Shown piece after piece: positions 1 through 6,552 of a stretch of DNA of 12,787 bases (position 1 is its first letter; every line of letters begins with the position of its first letter). The DNA comes from Anaerotignum sp. GTDB taxonomy: Bacteria; Bacillota; Clostridia; Lachnospirales; Anaerotignaceae. The position numbers were made by a program, and so were the translations under genes. Below the pieces are notes generated by a model, which was not told the DNA's origin, did not search any database, and saw nothing but the letters and a program-made list of their open reading frames with translations. Where the stretch lies: positions 1 to 12,787 of the forward strand of contig JAHHTV010000027.1 of assembly GCA_020024395.1 (NCBI GenBank), read 5' to 3'.

Positions 1-77
1 CTGTAAAAATGAAAAAAGATGAAATGCAAAAAGGCGTTTCTTATATTAAAAATTTGTTACAGGAATTGAAAGCGTAG
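1..77 (+). CDS. 3' end of an upstream gene (partial, possibly mfd)
   Basis: The third frame is open from the window edge and ends with TAG at 75-77, giving about 24 residues that finish in a lysine-rich amphipathic helix (ending NLLQELKA). The codon use matches the downstream genes. The fragment is too short to identify from sequence. In several Clostridia the gene before a PrsA-like foldase is mfd, the transcription-repair coupling factor, and a helical C-terminus would suit it. That name is inference from gene order, not from a motif. Confidence 0.5.
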   Translation, partial: VKMKKDEMQKGVSYIKNLLQELKA

Positions 78-103
78 TTTTTTCATGAAAAAATGTGTAT
101 AAT
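75..103 (+). promoter_or_regulatory. Candidate promoter of the prsA-like gene
   Basis: A perfect TATAAT -10 box lies at 98-103, about 75 bases before the start codon. The hexamer 17 bases upstream (75-80, TAGTTT) is a poor -35. Read-through from the upstream gene is also possible, because no GC-containing terminator separates the two. Confidence 0.4.
78..93. repeat. 16-bp perfect palindrome before the prsA-like gene
   Basis: Six T, CATG and six A form a perfect inverted repeat directly after the stop codon of the upstream gene and just before a TATAAT box at 98-103. It has no GC stem, so it is a poor terminator. It could be a protein-binding site overlapping the promoter, or chance in AT-rich DNA. 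Confidence 0.4.
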
Positions 104-177
104 AAAAAAGAATTGTAAAAGCAATACAAAATGATAGGATATGCCAAACACATATCAAAAGAAAGTTGTGATAAAAC

Positions 178-1146
178 ATGAAAAAATATAAAAGAATACT
201 TTGTTTGCTTTTTGCTGTGCTTTTCCCATTGTCTGGATGTGGAAAATCTTTTTCTGATGAAGTGGTTGCAAAAATAGATGGAAAAGAAATTATGAAGTCA
301 GAATATATGGTGTATTTGTATACCACAACACAAAATTTTGTTTCCACTGCGGGAAATGATGTTTGGAATATAGATTTTGATGGTATGACAGGGGAAGAAT
401 TGGTGCAAGAACGTGCATTTACAACCATTCAAAGTGTTGTGGCAGCTTGTCAATATGCCAAAGAAAATGATGTGGTATTATCCGAAACACAAAAACAGGA
501 AGCACATCAAGCCGCTACAGATTTTTTGAAACAAACACCACAATCAGATTTGGAAAAAATGGGTATCAATGAAAAGAAAATGCAAACATTGATGGAGGAA
601 TCTTATTTATATTCTGTGGTATATGAAACATTGGCAAAAGAATGTGAAGTTTCCGAAAAAGATATGAAAAAATATCAAATAGAATATGCAAATACCATAC
701 ACAACGATTACACACAAATCACGTTACACAGTATTATGGTAGATGATGCACAAACCGCAGAAGAAGTTGCAAATAAAGCAAAAGCAGGTGAGGACTTCCA
801 AAAACTTTTTACAGAATATGATGTGGATACCGATGCAAAACAAAATAACCCAACAGGTGAAATGATATTATATCAAAATTATTTGAAAATGACATTTGGT
901 ATTACGGAAAATTTGCAAAAAGGACAAATTACAAATGCCATAAAAGCAGGCGATAAATATTTTATTTTGAAAGTAATGGATATTGTGCCGCCAACAGATG
1001 AGGAAATCCATAAATTGGCAGAACAGATATATCGTGACCAAGTACAATCAGAATATGTGGATACAAGATTGTCTGCAATGATTGAAACACAAGAAGTAGA
1101 AAAAATGGCTGATGTATGGGAAAATTTGGATAGTTTTCGCCCATAA
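178..1146 (+). CDS. prsA: PrsA-like peptidyl-prolyl isomerase lipoprotein
   Basis: Predicted extracytoplasmic foldase that helps secreted proteins fold at the outer face of the membrane. The protein has 322 residues. The N-terminus is a lipoprotein signal: KK/KR charges, a hydrophobic stretch at about 7-18 and a lipobox LSGC with the lipid-carrying Cys at 21. Residues about 26-175 are a helical SurA_N-like chaperone region. Residues about 180-271 resemble a parvulin (PpiC) domain, with LHSIMV at 183-188 supplying the usual first-strand His and FILKV near the end. The parvulin core is divergent: the usual GG-D-L-G segment is replaced by NPTGEM, so isomerase activity is uncertain and it may act only as a holdase. 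The ribosome binding site is weak (AAAGAAAG, spaced rather far), but ATG at 178 gives a clean signal peptide. A terminator follows, so the gene ends its transcription unit. Confidence 0.82.
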   Translation: MKKYKRILCLLFAVLFPLSGCGKSFSDEVVAKIDGKEIMKSEYMVYLYTTTQNFVSTAGNDVWNIDFDGMTGEELVQERAFTTIQSVVAACQYAKENDVVLSETQKQEAHQAATDFLKQTPQSDLEKMGINEKKMQTLMEESYLYSVVYETLAKECEVSEKDMKKYQIEYANTIHNDYTQITLHSIMVDDAQTAEEVANKAKAGEDFQKLFTEYDVDTDAKQNNPTGEMILYQNYLKMTFGITENLQKGQITNAIKAGDKYFILKVMDIVPPTDEEIHKLAEQIYRDQVQSEYVDTRLSAMIETQEVEKMADVWENLDSFRP

Positions 1147-1190
1147 ATTATGAAATAACACAATCAAATATAAATGCACAATTTCAAAAA

Positions 1191-1240
1191 AGCAAAGAGA
1201 ATGTAGTTGAAAATAGGTTCTCTTTGTTGTTATTTTTGTT
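1191..1240 (+). terminator. Terminator after the prsA-like gene
   Basis: The arms 1191-1201 and 1218-1228 (core CAAAGAGA / TCTCTTTG) pair over about 11 bp including a G-T pair, with a loop of about 16 bases. A T-rich tract runs to 1240. The long loop makes it moderate rather than strong. Confidence 0.6.
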
Positions 1241-1242
1241 GC

Positions 1243-1271
1243 TTGAAAAACAATGCAATATGACGTATCAT
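1243..1271 (+). promoter_or_regulatory. Sigma-A-type promoter of the flavodoxin/ferredoxin gene
   Basis: TTGAAA (1243-1248) and TATCAT (1266-1271) are spaced by exactly 17 bases. They lie after the preceding terminator and 35 bases before the start codon at 1307. Confidence 0.6.
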
Positions 1272-1306
1272 AAAAGAAAAAGCAAAATCGGAAAGGAGTT
1301 TCTGTT

Positions 1307-2122
1307 ATGGAAATCAAAAAAGTGTGGGCAATGTATTTTAGCCCAACTGGTGGCACAGAAAAAGCTGTCAAAACCGTTGCAGAAGATGTCGCAAAACAGT
1401 TGGGAGTACCCTTTGAAATTTATGATTTTACATTACCCCAAAAAAGAGAAGGTGTTGTATCTTTTACAGAAACAGATTTGGTATTTTTGGGGACACCCGT
1501 TATCGCAGGACGTGTGCCAAATGTGTTGTTAACATATTTGGATACCATTGTGGGCGGCAATGCATATGGTGTACCAATGGTTTCTTTTGGCAATCGTAAT
1601 TTTGATGATGCGTTGATAGAATTGCGTGATATTATGGAAAAAGATGGTTTCCGTACTGTGGCAGGTGGCGCATTTGTCAGTGAACACTCTTTTTCTTATA
1701 TATTGTCCGCAGGTAGACCAGATGCAGAAGATTATGCAGTGATGCACGCATTTGCAGCAGATTTGGTGAAAAAATGCAAAAGTGATTTTGTTTATGAAGC
1801 CCCTGCTTATGTAGATGGAGAAACACCCATCCGTCCATATTTTAAACCACAAGATAGATATGGAAAGCATATTGACATACGAAAAGTGAAACCAAAAACA
1901 AGCGATGATTGTTGTGGTTGCGGTATTTGTGCAGCGGTTTGTCCTATGGGTTCCATAGACCCCACAACATTTGAATGTGTCCGTATTTGCATCAAATGCA
2001 ATGCTTGTGTGAAAAAATGCCCATCACAAGCCAAATATTTTGATGACCCAGGATATATTTATCATAAAGAAGAATTGGAAGAATTGTACGAAGGTCGTTC
2101 TGAACCAAAATATTTTGTATAA
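1307..2122 (+). CDS. EFR1-type flavodoxin-ferredoxin fusion protein
   Basis: Soluble electron-transfer protein of 271 residues joining a flavodoxin-like domain to a two-cluster ferredoxin. Residues about 5-155 hold the flavodoxin fold; SPTGGT at about 12-17 is the FMN-phosphate loop. The C-terminal part has two complete CxxCxxCxxxCP motifs: Cys202-205-208-212 and Cys228-231-234-238, each expected to bind a [4Fe-4S] cluster. Cys203 and Cys224 are extra. The start is fixed by AAAGGAG at 1292-1298, eight bases before ATG. The gene sits alone between its own promoter and a strong terminator. Family members are common in anaerobic Clostridia and Bacteroidetes, but their physiological partners are mostly unknown. 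The domain assignment is certain; the electron donor and acceptor cannot be read from the sequence. Confidence 0.88.
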   Translation: MEIKKVWAMYFSPTGGTEKAVKTVAEDVAKQLGVPFEIYDFTLPQKREGVVSFTETDLVFLGTPVIAGRVPNVLLTYLDTIVGGNAYGVPMVSFGNRNFDDALIELRDIMEKDGFRTVAGGAFVSEHSFSYILSAGRPDAEDYAVMHAFAADLVKKCKSDFVYEAPAYVDGETPIRPYFKPQDRYGKHIDIRKVKPKTSDDCCGCGICAAVCPMGSIDPTTFECVRICIKCNACVKKCPSQAKYFDDPGYIYHKEELEELYEGRSEPKYFV

Positions 2123-2127
2123 TACAG

Positions 2128-2157
2128 AGGCATTTGCTTTTTTGCAAATGCCTTTTT
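2128..2157 (+). terminator. Strong terminator after the flavodoxin/ferredoxin gene
   Basis: A perfect 10-bp stem AGGCATTTGC / GCAAATGCCT (2128-2137 and 2144-2153) with a six-T loop is followed by a T run at 2153-2157. It begins five bases after the stop codon. Confidence 0.88.
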
Positions 2158-2191
2158 GATAAAAAAGCAAAACAATAAGGAGAATAAAAAA

Positions 2192-3361
2192 ATGGAAACT
2201 GTAAAATTGTATTATGAAAATGCATATATTACAACGTTTGACGCTTGCGTGGTATCATGTGAACAAAAAGGCAATGATTTCGCTGTGGTATTGGATAAGA
2301 CTTATTTTTATCCAGAAGGTGGCGGACAGCCTGCTGATGTTGGCACATTAGGGACAGCTTGTGTCAAAGATGTGCGTGATAAAGCAGGTGTTGTGGTGCA
2401 TATCACAGATAAGAAATTGGCTGTGGGAGATGTGGTGACAGGGCATATTGATTGGAAAAATCGTTTTGATTTGATGCAGCAACATTCTGGTGAACATATT
2501 TTATCTGGTATCATTTGTGCAAAATATCATTGTAACAATGTAGGATTTCATATTGGGAAAGATACAGTGACCATTGATTTTGATGCCAAAATACCAAAAG
2601 AAGATTTGCATATGCTAGAGGAAAAAGCCAATACAGCAATTTGGGAAAATATAGCATCAGAAGCAATTTATCCAACGCCACAAGCACTGGAGAAAATGGT
2701 ATATCGCAGCAAAAAAGCATTGACAGGCAAAGTGCGTATATTGCGTATTGGTGAATATGATTGTTGTGCTTGTTGTGGTACACATGTTGCAAAAGCAGGC
2801 GAAATCGGTATGATAAAAATATTGTCTGTACAAAATTATAAAGGTGGTACAAGATTGGAAATTGTTTGTGGTATGCGTGCTTTGGCAGAATATCAAAACA
2901 AAACAGAAAATGCAACCACCATATCAGAATTGCTTTCTGTACCTGTGTCTGATATTGCAAAAGCAACCACCGCATTACAAAAAGAACGTGATGCTTTGAA
3001 ACAGATGCTCACACAGATGAAACAAGAAAAAATGACATATTTGACGAATGCATTGCCAAAAGAACAAAAAGTATGTTATTTTATTTCTGGTTTTGATGCA
3101 AAGGATATTGCACATTTTGCAGATAAAATACAAAATCATACTGCACAAACTGTCGCTGTATGCAGTGATGCAGGTGCAGGGTTTCAGTTTGTTTGCATGA
3201 GCAAAACAGAAGATATGCGTACGTTTGCAACAAAAATGCGAGAAACATTGGGGAGCAAAGGTGGTGGCAAACCGGAAGCAATACAGGGTAGAACAGAAGC
3301 AAAAAAAGCAGATTTGCAAGCATTTTGGAAACAACAAGGTTTCGCAATATATGAAGGTTAA
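2192..3361 (+). CDS. alaX: Alanyl-tRNA editing protein AlaX with DHHA1 domain
   Basis: Trans-editing hydrolase that removes mischarged serine (or glycine) from tRNA-Ala. The 389-residue protein is a free-standing AlaRS editing unit. Zinc ligands are visible as HSGEH (His98, His102) and CCGTH (Cys194, His198). YPEGGGQPAD near residue 50 is the conserved glycine-rich loop of the N-terminal subdomain. The middle (about 240-290) is a helical, coiled-coil-like linker. The C-terminal DHHA1 domain ends with the glycine-rich GGGKPEAIQGR near residues 357-367, the tRNA-binding signature. This long form corresponds to the AlaX-L group. ATG at 2192 is chosen because AAGGAG lies nine bases before it; an in-frame start 36 bases upstream falls inside the preceding terminator and has no ribosome binding site. 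First gene of a four-gene run. Confidence 0.92.
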   Translation: METVKLYYENAYITTFDACVVSCEQKGNDFAVVLDKTYFYPEGGGQPADVGTLGTACVKDVRDKAGVVVHITDKKLAVGDVVTGHIDWKNRFDLMQQHSGEHILSGIICAKYHCNNVGFHIGKDTVTIDFDAKIPKEDLHMLEEKANTAIWENIASEAIYPTPQALEKMVYRSKKALTGKVRILRIGEYDCCACCGTHVAKAGEIGMIKILSVQNYKGGTRLEIVCGMRALAEYQNKTENATTISELLSVPVSDIAKATTALQKERDALKQMLTQMKQEKMTYLTNALPKEQKVCYFISGFDAKDIAHFADKIQNHTAQTVAVCSDAGAGFQFVCMSKTEDMRTFATKMRETLGSKGGGKPEAIQGRTEAKKADLQAFWKQQGFAIYEG

Positions 3362-3379
3362 AAAATGGGAGGCAATGAC

Positions 3380-4630
3380 ATGGAACAATCATTTTTTCAA
3401 AGAAATAGAGTGAAATTGGCAGAACGATTGCAAGAAAATAGTGTTGTGGTGTTATTTGCAGGAAAAGCACCATTAAAAAGAGGGGACGAGTATTATCCTT
3501 TTTCTCCTGACCGTAATTTTTATTATGTGACAGGTGTGGAAAGAGAACATTGTGTGTTTGTTTTGGTGAAAGGCAAACAGGATATGCAAGAAATGCTGTT
3601 TATTCCAAGAGATAATGGCGATATGGCAAAATGGGTTGGCGCAAATATGACAGAATTAGAGGCAAAAGAAAAAAGTGGTATTTTAGACATTCGTCCCATA
3701 GATGCTATGCAAGAAGATGTAGCACAAATTTTATTTCGCCAAAATATCAAAACAGTGGCTTTGGATTTGGAGCATAGACAATGGGATGATATGCCATCTT
3801 TTGGATTGCAATTTGCACAACAAATAAGAACAAAATATCCTGCAATGCAAATACAAGATGTATATCCCATATTTGGTGATTTACGATTGTACAAAGAAAA
3901 AGAAGAATTGGATTTGATGCAAAAAGCAATGGATATCACACGCATGGGTGTAGAAGCAATGATGGCAAATGCAGCAGCAGGCAAAAAAGAATATGAAATG
4001 GAAGCATATTTTGATTTTACACTGTTGCAAAACGGTATCAGAGAAAAAGCATTCCAAACAATCGCCGCAGCAGGGAAAAGAGGCACAATACTGCATTATA
4101 CAAAAAATGATGGTGTGGCAAATGATGGTGATTTGTTGCTTGTGGATTGTGGGGCACAAGTGGGGTGGTACAATGGGGACATTTCCCGTACATTCCCTGT
4201 CAATGGAAAATTTACAGAAAGACAAAAACAGATTTATAATATTGTGCTGGCAGGGCAACAAAAAGTCATTGATGCTATAAAACCAAATGTACCTTTTGCA
4301 ATACTCAATCAAATATTGAAAGAGCATTATTTAGAAGAATTGCAAAAAATTGGTTTGGCACAAAATATGAATGATGTAGAAAAATATTATTATCATGGTG
4401 TGAGCCATTATTTGGGTGCAGAAACACATGACATTGGGCGATATGTAGAACGCATATTGCAGCCGAATATGGTATTGACTGTGGAACCTGGGCTATATAT
4501 TGAAGAATGGGAAATTGGTATTCGTATTGAAGATGATGTTTTGGTCACAGAAAATGGTTGTGAAGTCATGACAAAAGACATGATAAAAACAGTGGAAGAT
4601 ATCGAAGCATTTATGGCGAAAGGAAAATGA
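3380..4630 (+). CDS. pepP: Xaa-Pro aminopeptidase, M24B family
   Basis: Cytosolic metallopeptidase that removes an N-terminal residue preceding proline. The 416-residue protein has an AMP_N domain (about 1-125) with the typical PFSPDRNFYYVTG segment, and a C-terminal pita-bread catalytic domain. All five dimetal ligands can be placed: Asp256 (VDCG), Asp267 (NGDISRTF), His343 (HGVSHYLG), Glu369 (TVEPGLY) and Glu384 (RIEDD). GGAGG at 3368-3372, seven bases before ATG 3380, supports this start; an ATG at 3365 would leave no ribosome binding site. It lies 18 bases after alaX and one base before the next gene, so co-transcription is very likely. Confidence 0.93.
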   Translation: MEQSFFQRNRVKLAERLQENSVVVLFAGKAPLKRGDEYYPFSPDRNFYYVTGVEREHCVFVLVKGKQDMQEMLFIPRDNGDMAKWVGANMTELEAKEKSGILDIRPIDAMQEDVAQILFRQNIKTVALDLEHRQWDDMPSFGLQFAQQIRTKYPAMQIQDVYPIFGDLRLYKEKEELDLMQKAMDITRMGVEAMMANAAAGKKEYEMEAYFDFTLLQNGIREKAFQTIAAAGKRGTILHYTKNDGVANDGDLLLVDCGAQVGWYNGDISRTFPVNGKFTERQKQIYNIVLAGQQKVIDAIKPNVPFAILNQILKEHYLEELQKIGLAQNMNDVEKYYYHGVSHYLGAETHDIGRYVERILQPNMVLTVEPGLYIEEWEIGIRIEDDVLVTENGCEVMTKDMIKTVEDIEAFMAKGK

Positions 4631-4631
4631 T

Positions 4632-5351
4632 ATGACAATCAAAGAAACGGATTTGTATTTGCCTGTATGCCGTTTTTTTGAAAAAGAGGGTTATATGGTA
4701 CAGGCAGAAGTCAATCATTGCGATTTGGTGGCAGTCAAAGAACAGGAAACATGTATTGTGGAATTGAAAAGCAGTTTTCATTTGAAATTGGTGTACCAAG
4801 CGATGGAGCGACAACGACTTTCAGATATGGTTTTTGTGGCAATTCCTAGACCAAAAAAAGGGCAAAAACAAAAAAGCTGGAAACAGATGATACAACTTTT
4901 GAAACGTTTGGATATTGGTCTATTGACAGTGGCTTTGGATAGCCCATTAAACAGTGTGGAAATGGTACTTTTGCCAAATCAAAATAAAGTCCGCAAAAAT
5001 GCCAAAAAACAAAAAAGGTTACAAAAAGAATTTTCGGAAAGAAATGTAGCAGTCAATGTGGGTGGTACAACAAAGCGAAAAATTATCACAGCTTATCGTG
5101 AAAAAGCGTTAGAATTATGCTGCATATTGGAGCAACAACCATTTGTGTCATACAAAACATTGCGATTATGGGGAATGCCAGAAAAATCATTGCAAATACT
5201 GCGTAATAATTATTATGATTGGTTTGTAAGAAAACAAAGAGGTGTGTATGCACTTTCTGAAAAAGGAAAAATGGCTTTATTTGCACCAGAATTTGAAACA
5301 GTGGTTGCGTATTATCGTAAAGTATGGAAAGAAAGGAGTGAGGAAGTATGA
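4632..5351 (+). CDS. DUF2161 protein, PD-(D/E)XK phosphodiesterase fold
   Basis: Protein of 239 residues matching the DUF2161 family. The N-terminal half carries a PD-(D/E)XK-like core: Asp31 in CDLVAV, then Glu44-Leu-Lys46 in IVELKSSF, with a further acidic residue at Glu26. A basic Lys/Arg-rich linker at about 116-132 leads into the family's conserved GGTTKRK / TAYREKAL segment. The C-terminus (about 155-225) looks like a winged-helix module ending NNYYDWFVRKQRGVYALSEKG. This combination suggests a nucleic-acid-binding nuclease or phosphodiesterase, but no substrate is known to me. The start one base after the pepP stop is supported by GAAAGGAA at 4618-4625. Its 3' end overlaps the next start by four bases (ATGA), showing translational coupling. 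Confidence 0.82.
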   Translation: MTIKETDLYLPVCRFFEKEGYMVQAEVNHCDLVAVKEQETCIVELKSSFHLKLVYQAMERQRLSDMVFVAIPRPKKGQKQKSWKQMIQLLKRLDIGLLTVALDSPLNSVEMVLLPNQNKVRKNAKKQKRLQKEFSERNVAVNVGGTTKRKIITAYREKALELCCILEQQPFVSYKTLRLWGMPEKSLQILRNNYYDWFVRKQRGVYALSEKGKMALFAPEFETVVAYYRKVWKERSEEV

Positions 5352-5728
5352 GCATTTGGAATATACTACTAAATATCCTATGGTTGCTGTTTGGGGGATT
5401 GCTTTCCGCAATTGGTTGGTTTTTGGCAGGGGGATTGTGTTGTATTACGGTGATTGGTATTCCTGTTGGATTGCAATGTTTTAAGTTTGCAAAATTGGTA
5501 TTGACACCATTTGGAAAAAAAGTTTATTTTGGAAATATGTCATCTGGCTCTATTGTATTGAATGTGATTTGGATATTGTTAGGTGGTTTGGGATTGTGTA
5601 TCAGTTCCATTGCTATGGGCGTTGGTAGCTGCATGACCATTATTGGTATTCCATTTGGATTGCAACATCTGAAGTTTGCTGGTTTGGCATTGATGCCATT
5701 TGGTGCGGAAATCAAAGATATGAATTGA
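5348..5728 (+). CDS. yccF: YccF-family inner-membrane protein
   Basis: Small integral membrane protein of 126 residues built from two tandem YccF repeats. Each is a hydrophobic hairpin of two helices followed by a signature: IGIPVGLQCFKFAKLVLTPFG near residues 37-57 and IGIPFGLQHLKFAGLALMPFG near 98-118. Expect three or four membrane segments. Function is not established for the family. AGGAGTGAGG lies just before the start inside the end of the DUF2161 gene, and the ATGA overlap indicates coupling. It is the last gene of the alaX-pepP-DUF2161-yccF run and is followed by a strong terminator. Confidence 0.88.
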   Translation: MSIWNILLNILWLLFGGLLSAIGWFLAGGLCCITVIGIPVGLQCFKFAKLVLTPFGKKVYFGNMSSGSIVLNVIWILLGGLGLCISSIAMGVGSCMTIIGIPFGLQHLKFAGLALMPFGAEIKDMN

Positions 5729-5737
5729 AAAAATAGG

Positions 5738-5768
5738 AAAAAGGCATATTTTTTGAATATGCCTTTTT
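5738..5768. terminator. Bidirectional terminator between yccF and the thioesterase gene
   Basis: A perfect 13-bp stem (5738-5750 with 5756-5768, core AAGGCATATT / AATATGCCTT) closes a five-base loop. The flanking A and T runs give a U tract in both transcripts, and the hairpin lies between two convergent stop codons. Confidence 0.85.
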
Positions 5769-5779
5769 CTTTTATAAGG

Positions 5780-6532
5780 TTATAGGTTTGTATGCCATAT
5801 GGTTTGTATTTCACAAAGTATGGTATTTTTGGTATCTGTGATAAATGTCAATATTGTTTGGGTATCACCATTTTGTTGTAGATATGTTTTGGTTTGTACC
5901 ACATCATGACGTTTGCACTCTTTGCGATATACCACACGAATGTCATGCAGTGTCATATTTTGATATATGCTATCTGGTATGTCCTCCATTGCCCAAGCCA
6001 GATATTTTACATTATTTGTATGCCCGTTTGTATCTGTATCACAACGACTGACAGTAAATTGTTGTTGTCCAATCAATATGCCGATGGGTTCTTTTGGCAT
6101 AGCGTATGTTTCTTCTTCTATGGCAGGGGTTGGATTTGCAACATAATTTTTCATCATATATTCTGGTACGGTAGTAGGTTTTCTTTTGGCAAAGTCCATC
6201 AATACCCAACGGGACATGGCTTTGGCGATGGGATTGCCATTTTCATCTTGCAATGTATAACTGCGTTCTGCTTGTATTTTACGACATTTGTTGCACCAAG
6301 TTTGTGCTTGTATAGTTTCTGCATGGGTAGGCATACGAAAAAGTACAATATGCCAATGGATAACTGCCCAGCCCCATTGATACTGTGCCATATAGTCTAA
6401 TGTGTATCCCAAAGAATCGGCATGGTCTATGGCGGCATCTTGCAAAATTTCTAACAACGCAGTGGGAGAAAGTACACCACTACCGTCTGTTTGATGATAT
6501 TTGATGGAAATGGTTTCTGTGTGACATTGCAT
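5780..6532 (-). CDS. Acyl-ACP thioesterase
   Basis: Hydrolyses acyl-acyl carrier protein to free fatty acid and ACP in the cytosol. The 250-residue protein is a double hotdog of the FatA/FatB-like family. The first hotdog has TALLEILQDAA (long helix) with YHQTDGSG before it and WVIH-type strands after it. The second hotdog carries DTDTNGHTNNVKY (about 165-177) with Asp167, Asn169 and His171 in the family's catalytic positions. ATG at 6532 is chosen because a perfect AGGAGGTT (6541-6548) lies eight bases before it; an in-frame ATG at 6556 precedes this site and would overlap the cls stop. It follows cls by 20 bases, so both are expected on one transcript: a fatty-acid release enzyme beside a phospholipid enzyme. 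Acyl chain length preference cannot be told. Confidence 0.88.
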   Translation of the reverse strand: MQCHTETISIKYHQTDGSGVLSPTALLEILQDAAIDHADSLGYTLDYMAQYQWGWAVIHWHIVLFRMPTHAETIQAQTWCNKCRKIQAERSYTLQDENGNPIAKAMSRWVLMDFAKRKPTTVPEYMMKNYVANPTPAIEEETYAMPKEPIGILIGQQQFTVSRCDTDTNGHTNNVKYLAWAMEDIPDSIYQNMTLHDIRVVYRKECKRHDVVQTKTYLQQNGDTQTILTFITDTKNTILCEIQTIWHTNL

Positions 6533-6552
6533 ATATAATAAACCTCCTAATA

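Noticed and set aside
78..93. T6-CATG-A6 hairpin as a terminator of the upstream gene.
   Set aside because: The stem has only two GC pairs, at its centre where the loop would have to be, and no T run follows on the plus strand. It is kept only as a possible binding site.
5820..6400. Plus-strand open frames opposite the thioesterase gene, and similar long frames opposite other genes.
   Set aside because: They lack ribosome binding sites and are rich in Cys, His, Phe and Tyr, as expected for the reverse complement of AT-rich genes. The opposite strand has clear family motifs.
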